From Arthrobacter sp. OVS8 (GTDB lineage: Bacteria; Actinomycetota; Actinomycetes; Actinomycetales; Micrococcaceae): a DNA stretch of 64,000 nt. The notes under the pieces are model-generated. The model was not told the origin of the DNA, did no database searches, and saw only the letters and a program-made list of their open reading frames with translations. Position 1 is the stretch's first letter; each line of letters opens with the position of its first letter. The position numbers were made by a program, and so were the translations under genes. The stretch lies in the NCBI GenBank assembly GCA_028370155.1, contig CP116670.1, positions 3,534,001 through 3,598,000 of the forward strand, given 5' to 3'. Positions 11,107 to 19,067 of the stretch are shown here, one piece after another.

Positions 11107-11190
11107 TCTTACGGCTGATTTTACGGCTAAGGCCGGTATGTTACGGGCCGGACTTTGCCGTGGAGACAACGGCCGGGCTATGGTCGAGTC

Positions 11191-11249
11191 ATGACTAACC
11201 GTTGGTATGCGTATTTTTCGTTGGCTCTGGAGGGCCCGCGTCTAGCTGA
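11191..11249 (+). CDS. Aromatic-rich leader peptide of the DAHP synthase gene
   Basis: A short ORF beginning MTNRWYAYFSLALEGP, with Trp-Tyr-Ala-Tyr-Phe at codons 5-9. The run contains codons for all three aromatic amino acids, the end products of the pathway. As read, the frame runs on past the downstream hairpin. If one G is missing from the GGG at 11232-11234, as in neighbouring genes, it ends at TGA 11247-11249 after about 19 codons. It lies 117 bp before the DAHP synthase ATG and just before two inverted repeats, which fits ribosome-mediated attenuation of the type described for corynebacterial aroF. Expression is not shown by the sequence. Confidence 0.65.
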
Positions 11250-11278
11250 CACGCATCCAACCTTCCTTCAGAGCCAAC
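11220..11278 (+). promoter_or_regulatory. Upstream stem of the leader/attenuator region
   Basis: A perfect 10-bp inverted repeat: GTTGGCTCTG (11220-11229) pairs with CAGAGCCAAC (11269-11278). The left arm lies right after the aromatic codons, so a ribosome stalled there would cover it. Confidence 0.6.
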
Positions 11279-11279
11279 A

Positions 11280-11301
11280 GGGCAGAGATCATTCTCTGCC
11301 C
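11280..11301 (+). terminator. Attenuator-like hairpin before the DAHP synthase gene
   Basis: GGGCAGAG, loop ATCATT, CTCTGCCC form a perfect 8-bp stem, starting one base after the upstream stem ends. The T tract is weak (TTCGCCATTT). It could be a terminator or pause whose formation depends on leader translation. I could not find a clear alternative antiterminator pairing, so the mechanism is open. Confidence 0.55.
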
Positions 11302-11365
11302 TTCGCCATTTCCCGGCGGGCTCTGATCTGGGCCCGCTCCGCACCCCGGAACAGGACCCCCGTAC

Positions 11366-12477
11366 ATGAGCATCGAAGCAGCCCCCGAATCCCAGCAGTC
11401 CACCTCGAACCTGCGCGTCAGCGAGTTCACCCCGCTGCCGACCCCGCAGGACGTGGTCGCGGAACTGCCGCTGGACACCCGCCTGGCCGACGTCGTCGCC
11501 CGGGGCCGGGACGAGGTGCGCGCCATCATGGACGGGGTGGATGACCGCCTGCTCGTCATTGTGGGGCCCTGCTCCATCCACGATCCCAAAGCCGGTCTGG
11601 AATACGCCCGCCGGTTGGTCAGCCAGGCCGAGCAGCACAAGGAAGACCTGCTGATCGTGATGCGGGCGTACTTCGAGAAGCCCCGCACCACCGTGGGCTG
11701 GAAGGGCCTCATCAACGATCCCCGGCTCGACGGCAGCCACGACATCGCCGCCGGCCTGCGCGCCGCGCGCCGCTTCCTGCAACAGGTCACGGCGCTCGGC
11801 CTGCCGGCGGGGACCGAGTTCCTGGAGCCCATCAGCCCGCAGTACATGGCGGACCTGGTCTCCTGGGGTGCGATCGGCGCCCGCACCACCGAAAGCCAGA
11901 TCCACCGCCAGCTGGCGTCCGGGCTGTCCATGCCCATCGGCTTCAAGAACGGGACCGACGGCGACCTCCAGGTCGCGCTCGACGCGTGCAGCGCCGCCGG
12001 GGCGGCGCAGGCGTTCCTCGGAATCGACGGCGACGGGCGGGCGGCGCTGGTCTCCACCGCCGGGAACCCGGACACTCACATCATCCTCCGCGGCGGGCGG
12101 AAGGGCCCAACTACTCCGCCGCCGATGTTGAGGCCACCACCGCCAAGCTTGCGGCCAAGCAGCTCAATCCGCGCCTGATCGTTGACGCGAGCCACGCCAA
12201 CAGCGGCAAGAACCACCACCGTCAGGCGGAAGTCGCCCTCGAAATCGGCTCACAGCTGGAGCACGGAGGTGCCTCGGCAGGGGCCATTGCCGGCGTCATG
12301 CTGGAGAGCTTCCTCGTGGGCGGAGCCCAGAACCTCGACGTCGACGAGCACGCCGCCGGAACGGACGCGCTGATCTACGGCCAGAGCGTGACAGACGCCT
12401 GCATGGACTGGGACGTCACCGCCTCGGTCCTGACACAGCTTGCGGCGTCGGCGCGCGTCCGGCGGACGCGGGCCTGA
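11366..12477 (+). CDS. 3-deoxy-7-phosphoheptulonate (DAHP) synthase, class I (one frame break)
   Basis: 370 residues after correction. It catalyses the first step of the shikimate pathway (phosphoenolpyruvate plus erythrose 4-phosphate). Class I (AroF/G/H) motifs are complete: VGPCSIHDP, MRAYFEKPRTTVGWKGLINDP, GTEFLEPISPQY, GARTTESQ, GFKNGTDG, VDASHANS. The break lies at CCC 12106-12108; an added C gives RKGPNYSAADVE. The aromatic leader peptide upstream suggests transcriptional control by aromatic amino acid supply, besides any allosteric feedback. Confidence 0.95.
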
Positions 12478-12742
12478 GACTGCGGAGGGGAACGGGATTG
12501 AATGACGGCATCAGACAGGTGAGGCCGGGCGGGATGTCGGCCGGTTGTTGTCGCGGACTACGTTCGCTTGTCCTCTAGCGCACGCGGCCGACGTCGGCTA
12601 GTGTCGCCGCATCCGGCTGTCACGGTGAACGATTGAGCAATCGCCGGCGCACCGTGGGGGAAGTGTGTGAACGTGTGGACATGGGATATGTCGTGCCAGC
12701 ACCAACCCTGGCCGACGGCTCCTTGGTTGACGGGAGATGGAG

Positions 12743-13372
12743 ATGACTGAGAACGCAGAGTCCACTCCACACTGGGAACAACGTTTCCGTGAAATAGCGA
12801 GTGTTTTCGTCTTGTCCATCACCGCGGTGCTCACGGCATGGTGCGGATTTCAATCCTCCAAGTGGGGCGGCGAGATGTCGATCGCCTTCAGCCAGGCGTC
12901 AGGTGCCCGCATCCAGGCGGCCGACTATTCGGCTCAGGCCCGCGACGCCCGGCAGTTCGATCTGACGATCTATGCCCAGTGGGTGGTGGCCACGGCGCAA
13001 AAGCAGGATGTGCTCGCCGGCTACATCGAAGAGCGGTTCACACCTGCCTTCAAGACCGCGTTCGAGGCCTGGAGGTCGGAGGGCATGCAAGAGCTCGGGC
13101 CGTTTGCCCGAGCCGAATACGTGCCCGGGGGTACGAGGGAGGCCGCCGACTGGAGTGAACGGGCCGATGAGAGGTTCGCGTCTGCGCTCGAGAACAACCA
13201 GCGCGGTGACAACTACTCTCTGCTCACGGTTCTCTTCGCTCTAGTGCTCTTCCTGACAGCGCTGTCACAGCGGAAGACCGGCGTGCTGGCATCGCGCGTT
13301 TACCTTGGCTTGGCCGCGGTGGCCGGTGCCATCGGTGTGGTGATCATGTTGACGTTCCCCGTCCGGATCTGA
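12743..13372 (+). CDS. Membrane protein of unknown function, DUF4337-like layout
   Basis: About 209 residues with one N-terminal transmembrane helix (FVLSITAVLTAWCGFQSSKW). A long soluble helical region follows (FSQASGARIQAADYSAQARDARQFD; AQWVVATAQKQDVLAGYIEERF). Two C-terminal helices close it (LLTVLFALVLFLTALSQ; VYLGLAAVAGAIGVVIMLTF). The pattern of one helix, a periplasmic bundle and two helices resembles DUF4337-type proteins, but I am not sure of the family. ATG 12743 is preferred over 12737 because GGGAG is 6 bases before it. Local GC is lower than in the neighbours and no frame break is seen. Flanking gaps of 265 and 187 bp suggest a lone transcription unit. Confidence 0.7.
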   Translation: MTENAESTPHWEQRFREIASVFVLSITAVLTAWCGFQSSKWGGEMSIAFSQASGARIQAADYSAQARDARQFDLTIYAQWVVATAQKQDVLAGYIEERFTPAFKTAFEAWRSEGMQELGPFARAEYVPGGTREAADWSERADERFASALENNQRGDNYSLLTVLFALVLFLTALSQRKTGVLASRVYLGLAAVAGAIGVVIMLTFPVRI

Positions 13373-13559
13373 CAGTCGACAGCCCTGCGAAGATGCGCCG
13401 TTCCTGCGGGAAGAGTGTGCGGATTCCTGCGGAAGTCTTTCACATGGGCACCATCAGCCCCTACAGTATCTAGTACATGGTTGTTTGATGACTCAGCATC
13501 GGCACACCGCCATGTCACTCAGATGGGGCTGTCGTTCGCTTGAGTAAAGGAATAGGGAA

Positions 13560-13772
13560 ATGTCTTCGGAGGCTAACTTCTCCAACGCACGCTTCTTGAC
13601 CGTGGCCGAAGTCGCGGATGTGATGCGCGTGTCCAAAATGACCGTGTACCGGCTTGTTCATTCCGGCGAGATGCCGGCAGTCCGTTTCGGGCGCTCCTAC
13701 CGCGTGCCGGAAACCGCCGTCGAGCAGTATCTCAAAGGTGCTGTCGTCGACGGGCACACGGAAACAGCCTGA
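13560..13772 (+). CDS. Small excisionase-like MerR/HTH DNA-binding protein
   Basis: 70 residues with a single HTH_17/excisionase domain (FLTVAEVADVMRVSKMTVYRLVHSGEMPAVRFGRSYRVPETAVEQYL) that covers almost the whole protein. It is about the size of BldC-type regulators of actinobacteria, though its sequence is closer to generic excisionase-family proteins. There is no prophage or integrase nearby, so a chromosomal regulatory role is more likely than excision. It sits 200 bp upstream of the bS22 gene on the same strand. Confidence 0.85.
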   Translation: MSSEANFSNARFLTVAEVADVMRVSKMTVYRLVHSGEMPAVRFGRSYRVPETAVEQYLKGAVVDGHTETA

Positions 13773-13973
13773 CTCTTCCGCGTCTTCTGCGGCCGGAATA
13801 GGGCCTGCAGGGCGCCCGGAGGTGTCAGCGGTCGTGGTGTGCCCCCGATAGGCGGTACCCTGTTAAGGAACGTTTTACGTCATTGTAAGAACCTGTCAGT
13901 TGTACAGTCTGCTGCTTAGACCGCGGACCCTTTCCAACAGGCAGGTACTGCATCTAGCCGGTAAGGAACTTTC

Positions 13974-14072
13974 GTGGGTTCAGTTATTAAGAAGCGTCGC
14001 AAGCGTATGGCCAAGAAGAAGCACCGCAAGCTGCTTCGCAAGACGCGCCACCAGCGTCGCAATAAGAAGTAG
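13974..14072 (+). CDS. 30S ribosomal protein bS22 (AURKAIP1/COX24 domain), 32 residues
   Basis: A very short gene starting with GTG: MGSVIKKRRKRMAKKKHRKL and ending RHQRRNKK. More than half the residues are Lys, Arg or His. AAGGAA lies 6 bases before the GTG. The RKRM-KKKHRK-LR-TR pattern is the AURKAIP1/COX24 C-terminal domain, known in mycobacteria as the small-subunit protein bS22. It is followed by a strong terminator. Short and easily missed, but the match of motif, RBS and terminator is good. Confidence 0.9.
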   Translation: MGSVIKKRRKRMAKKKHRKLLRKTRHQRRNKK

Positions 14073-14091
14073 AGATACTTCACATCATGTG

Positions 14092-14128
14092 AATGCCCGT
14101 TGCCGTTATGGCAGCGGGCATTTTCTTT
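14092..14128 (+). terminator. Rho-independent terminator after the bS22 gene
   Basis: AATGCCCGTTGCC pairs with GGCAGCGGGCATT (one mismatch, loop GTTAT), followed by TTCTTT. It begins 20 bp after the bS22 stop codon. Confidence 0.85.
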
Positions 14129-14153
14129 GGGGCTCAGCACCTGGCCCGGCTGC

Positions 14154-14267
14154 GCGACGCGGATTCGGCTGCGCGACGCGGGTTCGGACGGGCGACGCGG
14201 GTTCGGACGCGCGACGCGGGTTCGGACGGGCGACGCGGGTTCGGGCGGGCGACGCGGGTTTGGACTG
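14154..14267. repeat. Six-copy 19-bp tandem repeat
   Basis: Six units start at 14154, 14173, 14192, 14211, 14230 and 14249. The consensus is GCGACGCGGGTTCGGACGG; the first unit is the most diverged. The array is non-coding: it lies between the bS22 terminator and the 3' end of the HAD gene, and is followed directly by a 26-bp perfect palindrome. Confidence 0.9.
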
Positions 14268-14292
14268 ACGCTACGCGGATCCGCGTAGCGTC
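14267..14292. repeat. 26-bp perfect palindrome
   Basis: The half-site GACGCTACGCGGA reads identically on both strands, with no loop (centre between 14279 and 14280). It lies at the end of the 19-bp array and 66 bp beyond the HAD gene stop codon. It could act as a terminator stem for the HAD gene, though there is no T tract, or as a protein-binding site. Confidence 0.8.
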
Positions 14293-14357
14293 CGGCCGGA
14301 AGTGCAGCGTGAGGCAGGAAGCGTAGCGGAAACGGACGGGTCGGTCGGCGGTGCGGG

Positions 14358-15175
14358 TCAGACCGTGGGGCCGCGGAAGCGGGAGAACCCCGCCAGAGGC
14401 CGTAGATGGCTCCTCCAACAGTGGCGGCCTTGAGCCCCAGGGTGGCCGCACGCCGTCCGGACCGGAAGTCGTAGACCGGCCAGTTGTGTTCGCGGGCATG
14501 GCGGCGGAGCCGGGAATCGGGGTTGATGGCCACGGGGTGCCCCACCATGCTCAGCAGCGGAATGTCGTTGTGCGAGTCGCTGTAGGCCCAGCACCGGGTC
14601 AGGTCCAGGCCCTCGGTCTGGGCCATCGCGCTGACGGCCACCGCCTTGGCCGGGCCGTGCAGGATCTCGCCGACCAAGCGGCCGGTGTAAGAGCCGTCCA
14701 GGATTTCGCCCACCGTGCCGAGGGCGCCCGTGAGGCCCAGCCGGGTGGAGATCACCGTGGCCACCTCGATCGGTGTCGCTGTCACGAGCCAGACTTTGCG
14801 GCCCACCCGGAGGTGCTGTTCGGCCAGCGCCTTGGCCCCCGGCCAGATCCGCGATTCAATCATTTCGTCGTAGACTTCTTCGCCGAGCGCCTCGATGTCC
14901 TCAACGGTGAATCCGGAGGCCAGGCCCAGGGCGGTGTCGCGGACCGCGTGGACGTCATCCATATTTTCCCCGCGCAGCACGAACATCAGCTGCTTCCAGG
15001 CGAAGCCGACCGCCTGCGGAATGGTGAACGCCCCGCGCTGGTGCATCTTGCGGGCCACATGGAACAGGCTGGCGCCCCGCATCAGCGTGTTGTCGACGTC
15101 GAAGAACGCGGCTTCGCCGTGCTGCGGTGCTGCAACAGGCTCGGTGACCACAGCGGCGTACTTCTCTTCGGGCAT
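14358..15175 (-). CDS. HAD-superfamily IB phosphatase (one frame break near the end)
   Basis: About 272 residues. The HAD motifs are AAFFDVDNTLMRGAS (catalytic DxDNT, residues 23-31), VTATP (motif II Thr) and AYSDSHNDIPLLSMVGHPVAINPD (motif IV DxxxD with the subclass IB tail). These match the SerB-like/CicA group. The break lies at CCCC 14388-14391; restoring one base ends the protein YGLWRGFSRFRGPTV at 14358. Without it the frame would run through the 19-bp repeats. The substrate is unknown (phosphoserine-like or a lipid phosphate). The HAD gene is divergent from the glutaredoxin-like gene. Confidence 0.88.
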
Positions 15176-15296
15176 GCCACGAGTCTAGTCAACGCCGGGG
15201 ACCGTTCCCGCCGCCCTGCCGCGGCGGTGGTGCCTGATGTGCCGGATGTGTCCGGCCGCGTCGACGCGGGACGGGCCGCCGGGCTACCGTGGAGCC

Positions 15297-15566
15297 ATGC
15301 CGAACCCCGACGTCGTCCTCATCACCAAAGCCGACTGCCACCTGTGCTCGGCGGCGCGGGCCGCCGTCGACCGCGTGACACAGAGCCTTGGGATCGGTTG
15401 GCGGGAACAGCCGGTGGATGACGACGCCGAACTGCGGGAGCGCTTTGCGGAGGAAATTCCGGTGGTGCTGGTGGACGGTGTCCAGCGGGATTTCTGGAAG
15501 ATCGACGAAGCCCGGCTGGAGCGGACCCTGCGGCGGGTGCTGGGCGGCAGGCCTGACGCGCCGTGA
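15297..15566 (+). CDS. Glutaredoxin-like thiol-disulfide protein
   Basis: 89 residues with the DUF836/glutaredoxin-like fold. A CxxC motif lies early (ITKADCHLCSAARA, Cys at residues 13 and 16). The cis-Pro motif is EEIPVVLVDG. A C-terminal helix (KIDEARLERTLRRVL) completes it. The likely role is reduction of cytoplasmic disulfides. GGAG lies just upstream of the ATG at 15297. It precedes rex by about 80 bp on the same strand, a common actinobacterial arrangement that suggests shared redox control. Confidence 0.88.
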   Translation: MPNPDVVLITKADCHLCSAARAAVDRVTQSLGIGWREQPVDDDAELRERFAEEIPVVLVDGVQRDFWKIDEARLERTLRRVLGGRPDAP

Positions 15567-15646
15567 GCGGTTGGAGTGACTGCTTTGTTCGCTGAACCGC
15601 GGGGGCTCTAGAGTGGAAGTCACAACGCGACTCAATGGAGCAGATA

Positions 15647-16341
15647 GTGACTTCGCTCGATTCATCCCCTGAGGCGCTGCCCGGGGAGCAGGGACTGCCT
15701 CCAAGCAGATTCCGCCCGCGGCCGTGGCCCGGCTGACCATCTATCTGCGCGCCCTGACCACCCTGCTTTCCGAAGGCGTGGACAGGGTGTCCTCCGAATC
15801 CCTGGCTGAGGCCTCAGGCGTCAGCTCCTCCACCCTTCGCAAGGACCTTTCCTACGTCGGCTCCTACGGGACCCGCGGCGTCGGCTACGAAGTGCAGTAC
15901 CTCAACCGGCACATAGCCGCGGCGCTGGGCCTGACGCACGACTGGAAGGTCGCGATCGTCGGTGCCGGCAACCTCGGCAAGGCCCTGGCCCGGTACGGCG
16001 GGTTCGAGTCCCGGGGTTTCGATATTGTTGCGATCTTCGATGCCGACCAGTTGGTGGTGGGCAGCGAGGTGGGCTGGCTGCGGGTCAGCGACTCCGCGGA
16101 TCTGGAGCCGGTGCTGCAGCGGACCGGCGCCAACATGGTGGTGCTGGCCCTGCCGGCCGCCGTGGCGCAGGACGTCTGCGACCGTGTGATTGCCGCCGGT
16201 GTGCGGAGTATTCTCAGCTTTGCCCCGGTGATGCTGCAGGTACCGCCCGGCGTGAACCTGCGCAAGGTGGATATGGCCACCGAACTCCAGATCCTCGCCT
16301 ACCACGCACAAAGGGCGCAGGACCCGGAGGATGCTGACTAG
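15647..16341 (+). CDS. rex: Redox-sensing transcriptional repressor Rex (one frame break)
   Basis: About 231 residues. The N-terminal winged helix reads AVARLTIYLRALTTLLSEGV, then SSESLAEASGVSSSTLRKDLSYVGSYGTRGVGY. The Rossmann domain is VAIVGAGNLGKALARYGGF. The C-terminal helix used in domain swapping is VDMATELQILAYHAQR. It binds NADH to release DNA and so controls respiratory genes by NADH/NAD+ ratio. The GTG at 15647 and the first 18 codons (MTSLDSSPEALPGEQGLP) are out of frame with the rest; one extra C at 15701-15702 joins them. In these bacteria rex often precedes the hemA operon; here a membrane protein follows instead. Confidence 0.92.
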
Positions 16342-16419
16342 TTTCAGTCAGTCCGCCCGGATCCCGCGCCCCTCGGTGCCGGTGCCAGCCCGCCGACTAC
16401 GGCGGCCCAGCTTCGCTGC

Positions 16420-17261
16420 TTAGTACGGTCCGCCCGGCTGCCCGTACGGGTTGGCAAACGGCTGTTGCTTGCTGAAGTACGGCGACGCTGCCGGCAGGTA
16501 CAGCATCACGATGCCGGCGATGCCGAGGAGGACTGCCAGCGTGCCGAGGCTCAGCGGGAAAATGCTGAAGAGCGACAAGGCCGCGAAGACAGTGCCGAGG
16601 ATCCGTGCCCAGTTTTTGCCTTTACGCACGTTCAGTGCGACCAGGGCGTAGAGCCCCGCGCTGATCAGGGCAAACACGACGATGCTGCCGACGAGGACGC
16701 CGCGGATGTCCTCGAAACTGACGTCCGCGCCGCTTGCGGCCATCTGTTCTTCGAACATGTTGCGCATATCGGGCGAGTCCAGGGTGCCAAGCGCCATCAA
16801 CAGGGAGAGGATCCATACCGCGCCGGACGCGACAATGAGCCAAAACGCCGTGTTGACGAGCGACGGCATGCCGGATGTGGCCTGCGGCTGCTCGGAGGGT
16901 ACTGGGCATAGGGGGACTTGCCATACTGGGGCTGTCCGTACCCGGGCTGTCCATACCCTTGCTGACCGGGCTGCGGCTGATTGTACTGCGGCTGGTTGTA
17001 CTGCGGCTGGTTCTGGCCGTACTGGGGAGGCTGAGGTGCATTCTGGCCGTACTGCGGTGCGTTCTGGCCGTACTGCGGTGCGGACGGTGCCTGACCATAC
17101 TGGGGTGCCGAGGGCGGTGTCTGTCCGTACTGAGGGGCGGACGGCGGCTGCTGGCCGGACTGTGGCTGGTCCTGCGGCTGGTTCTGGCCGTAGCGGGGCG
17201 CCTGCTGGTCGCCGGGCTCGGGGGCGTCCGGGTTCGACGGCGGGACTGGCGGGATGCTCAT
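16420..17261 (-). CDS. Gln/Tyr/Pro-rich membrane protein (one frame break)
   Basis: About 280 residues. The first 125 form a low-complexity tail with repeated QYGQ units (PQYGQN, PQYNQ, PSAPQYGQ). About four hydrophobic segments follow (FWLIVASGAVWILSLLMAL; VGSIVVFALISAGLYALVAL; ILGTVFAALSLFSIFPLSL; LAVLLGIAGIVMLYLPAA). The C-terminus is again Gly/Pro-rich. The break lies at GGG 16897-16899, just before the membrane part. Such QYGQ-tailed DUF4064/Tic20-like membrane proteins are common in Micrococcaceae and of unknown role. The next upstream gene has a similar layout, so the two may be paralogues. Confidence 0.75.
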
Positions 17262-17472
17262 GGGCGTTCCTTTGCATGGCGGTCTGGTTCGGATACCGGA
17301 AACAGCTACCTGCCCTGCCCCCAGCATGGTTAGGTACACCGTACCGCGGGCGGCGTCAGTGCGGATCATTCCGGAGAGGTATTCTCACCGCGCGTCTGGC
17401 GGCCGCCGCGGCGCTGCGTTTGCGATCAGACGGGTCCGGCGCGACAGGGCCTGGACGACGATCAGGGGCGGT

Positions 17473-18072
17473 TCAGACGCGGCCCCGCAGCGAGGCGAAC
17501 CATGCCTGCGAGTTGGGCAGCCACATCAGCACGGTCGCCACCAGGCTGATGATGAAGCTCGGCCAGCTGCCGCCGCCCCGGCCGTCGGCGGCACTCGCAT
17601 TGAGGATGGCCAACAGCAGGGAGATGCCTGCGACAATCGTGAGGGCGAAACGGGCCCATTCGCGCCCTTCCTTCATCTTCATGGCAAGGATCACCTGCGC
17701 CGCGGCCAGGGCGAGTGCCAGGAGCACCAGGAGTAGCACCACAAATCCCAGGCCCGGAGCCACAGCCAGGAGTACAAAGGACCCGAAGAGGCCGATCACG
17801 CCGCCGAGCAGGCCCAGCAGTCCGCCGATGAGCCAGATCCAGTACGCGACCTTGAGCTCTGTCGGCATCCACGACACCGTAAACATGCCGGAGAAACCGC
17901 CGCGCGGCATGGCGTCGTTGAAGTTCCGCGGCCGGTCCGTCGGCAGTTCAAAGCGGAAGCCCCCAGTCGGCCGGCCCGGCGCCTGATTTCCCGGCGGGGG
18001 CTGGTAACCCTGCTGCGGCGGCTGGTTGCCCTCAGGCTGCTGCGGCAGCGGTACCTCATTGGGGTTGCTCAT
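17473..18072 (-). CDS. Pro/Gln-rich membrane protein, paralogous in layout to the next gene
   Basis: 199 residues. A hydrophilic N-terminal tail (PQQPEGNQPPQQGYQPPPG) precedes four hydrophobic segments (VAYWIWLIGGLLGLLGGVIGL; FVLLAVAPGLGFVVLLLVLLALA; FALTIVAGISLLLAIL; FIISLVATVLMWLPNSQAWF). The motif MKMKEGREWAR before the third helix matches RKGKNWAR in the neighbouring protein. This supports a shared fold. Function unknown. The start at 18072 (MSNPNE) is preferred to an ATG three codons upstream. Confidence 0.75.
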   Translation of the reverse strand: MSNPNEVPLPQQPEGNQPPQQGYQPPPGNQAPGRPTGGFRFELPTDRPRNFNDAMPRGGFSGMFTVSWMPTELKVAYWIWLIGGLLGLLGGVIGLFGSFVLLAVAPGLGFVVLLLVLLALALAAAQVILAMKMKEGREWARFALTIVAGISLLLAILNASAADGRGGGSWPSFIISLVATVLMWLPNSQAWFASLRGRV

Positions 18073-18310
18073 GGATCTCACTCTAGACCGCGGATCTGAC
18101 CGTATCTAGGGAACTTGCGTGTGTTGCGGAGCATGTCGGGAGCCGGCCAAAGGGGCCGCCGCGCAGTGCTCAAACGGCCCATCTGCAGCGGCGGCCGCAG
18201 TCCGGTTAAACGCGGCACCCCGCTCCGTCGCAAGGACGAAACGGGGCGCCGGAGCCTGAAGGCCCCAGGGTTGGCCCGGTCGCAGGGACCGGCCAGCCAG
18301 GTGGTGCGGA

Positions 18311-18859
18311 CTAGGCTGCGGGGGCGATGAAGGCCAGTTCGAGGTTGACCGCAACCTTGTCGCTGACAAGCACGCCGCCGGCTTCGAGGACTGCGTTCCA
18401 GGTCAGGCCGAAGTCCTTGCGGCTGATCGTGGTCTCGGCGGACAGGCCGGCGCGGGTCATGCCGAACGGGTCGACTGCCACGCCGTTGAACTCGGTCTCG
18501 AGGGCCACCGGGCGGGTGACACCCTTGATGGTGAGCTCGCCCTGGAGTTCGTAGGCGTCACCCTTGGGGACGATGTTGTTGGAGACGAAGGAGATTTCCG
18601 GGAACTGCTCGACGTCGAAGAAGTCTTCGCCGCGGACGTGGCCGTCGCGGTTGACGTCGCCGGAGTCGAAGCTCGCGGTCTTGATGGTGGCGTTGACCTG
18701 TGAGTCGGCGACGTTTTCGGCGAGGTCCAGGGTGGCCTCTGCGTCCTTGAACTGGCCGCGGACCTTGCTGATGCCCGCGTGGCGGACGGTGAAGGCAATC
18801 TCGCTGTGCGAGTTGTCGAGGGTCCAGGTGCCGGTGGTGACGTTGGCGGGAAGTGCCAT
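18311..18859 (-). CDS. YceI-family lipid-binding protein
   Basis: 182 residues, a single YceI lipocalin-like beta-barrel. Visible are GTWTLDNSHSEIAFTVRHAGISKVRGQF at the start, SGDVNRDGHVRGEDFFDVEQFPEISF, GELTIKGVTRPVALETEFNG and the closing SDKVAVNLELAF. It has no signal peptide, so it is a cytoplasmic form, as is usual in actinobacteria. YceI proteins bind polyisoprenoids or fatty amides and are often stress-induced. GGAGAAA precedes the ATG. A MarR-like palindrome and a TATACT -10 box lie upstream. Confidence 0.92.
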   Translation of the reverse strand: MALPANVTTGTWTLDNSHSEIAFTVRHAGISKVRGQFKDAEATLDLAENVADSQVNATIKTASFDSGDVNRDGHVRGEDFFDVEQFPEISFVSNNIVPKGDAYELQGELTIKGVTRPVALETEFNGVAVDPFGMTRAGLSAETTISRKDFGLTWNAVLEAGGVLVSDKVAVNLELAFIAPAA

Positions 18860-18902
18860 GGTGTTTCTCCTTGAGTCGGGTGGGTGGTGCTTGGTCTGAT
18901 CG

Positions 18903-18937
18903 TTAGTTGAAGCATCATTTGTTGAAGTCTCAACCAA
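18903..18937. promoter_or_regulatory. MarR-type operator upstream of yceI
   Basis: TTGTTGA-AGTC-TCAACCA is a near-perfect inverted repeat at 18919-18937. A second half-site, TTAGTTGA, lies at 18903-18910. TTGNTGA...TCAACAA is a common MarR-family operator shape. It lies between the likely minus-strand -10 (TATACT, about 18949-18954) and the gene, so binding would block yceI transcription. No MarR gene is in the window. Confidence 0.5.
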
Positions 18938-19067
18938 CTGCTGTACCCAGTATAAACATGCATTTGCATCTTTTATTCCAAGGGCGGGGAACATTTTTCG
19001 AAACCCATCAGTTCTACCTGCTGTAGAAGATTTCGAATCGCCCGACATCTTTGAGAAACTGGTACAC

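Noticed and set aside
13560..13772. Excisionase-like gene as a sign of a prophage or integrative element
   Set aside because: There is no integrase, attachment site, tRNA or phage gene nearby. The neighbours are ordinary chromosomal genes.
13916..14357. C-terminal extension of the HAD phosphatase through the 19-bp repeats and bS22
   Set aside because: The extension exists only because of one missing base at 14388-14391. The corrected frame ends at 14358, and the extension is antisense to the bS22 gene.
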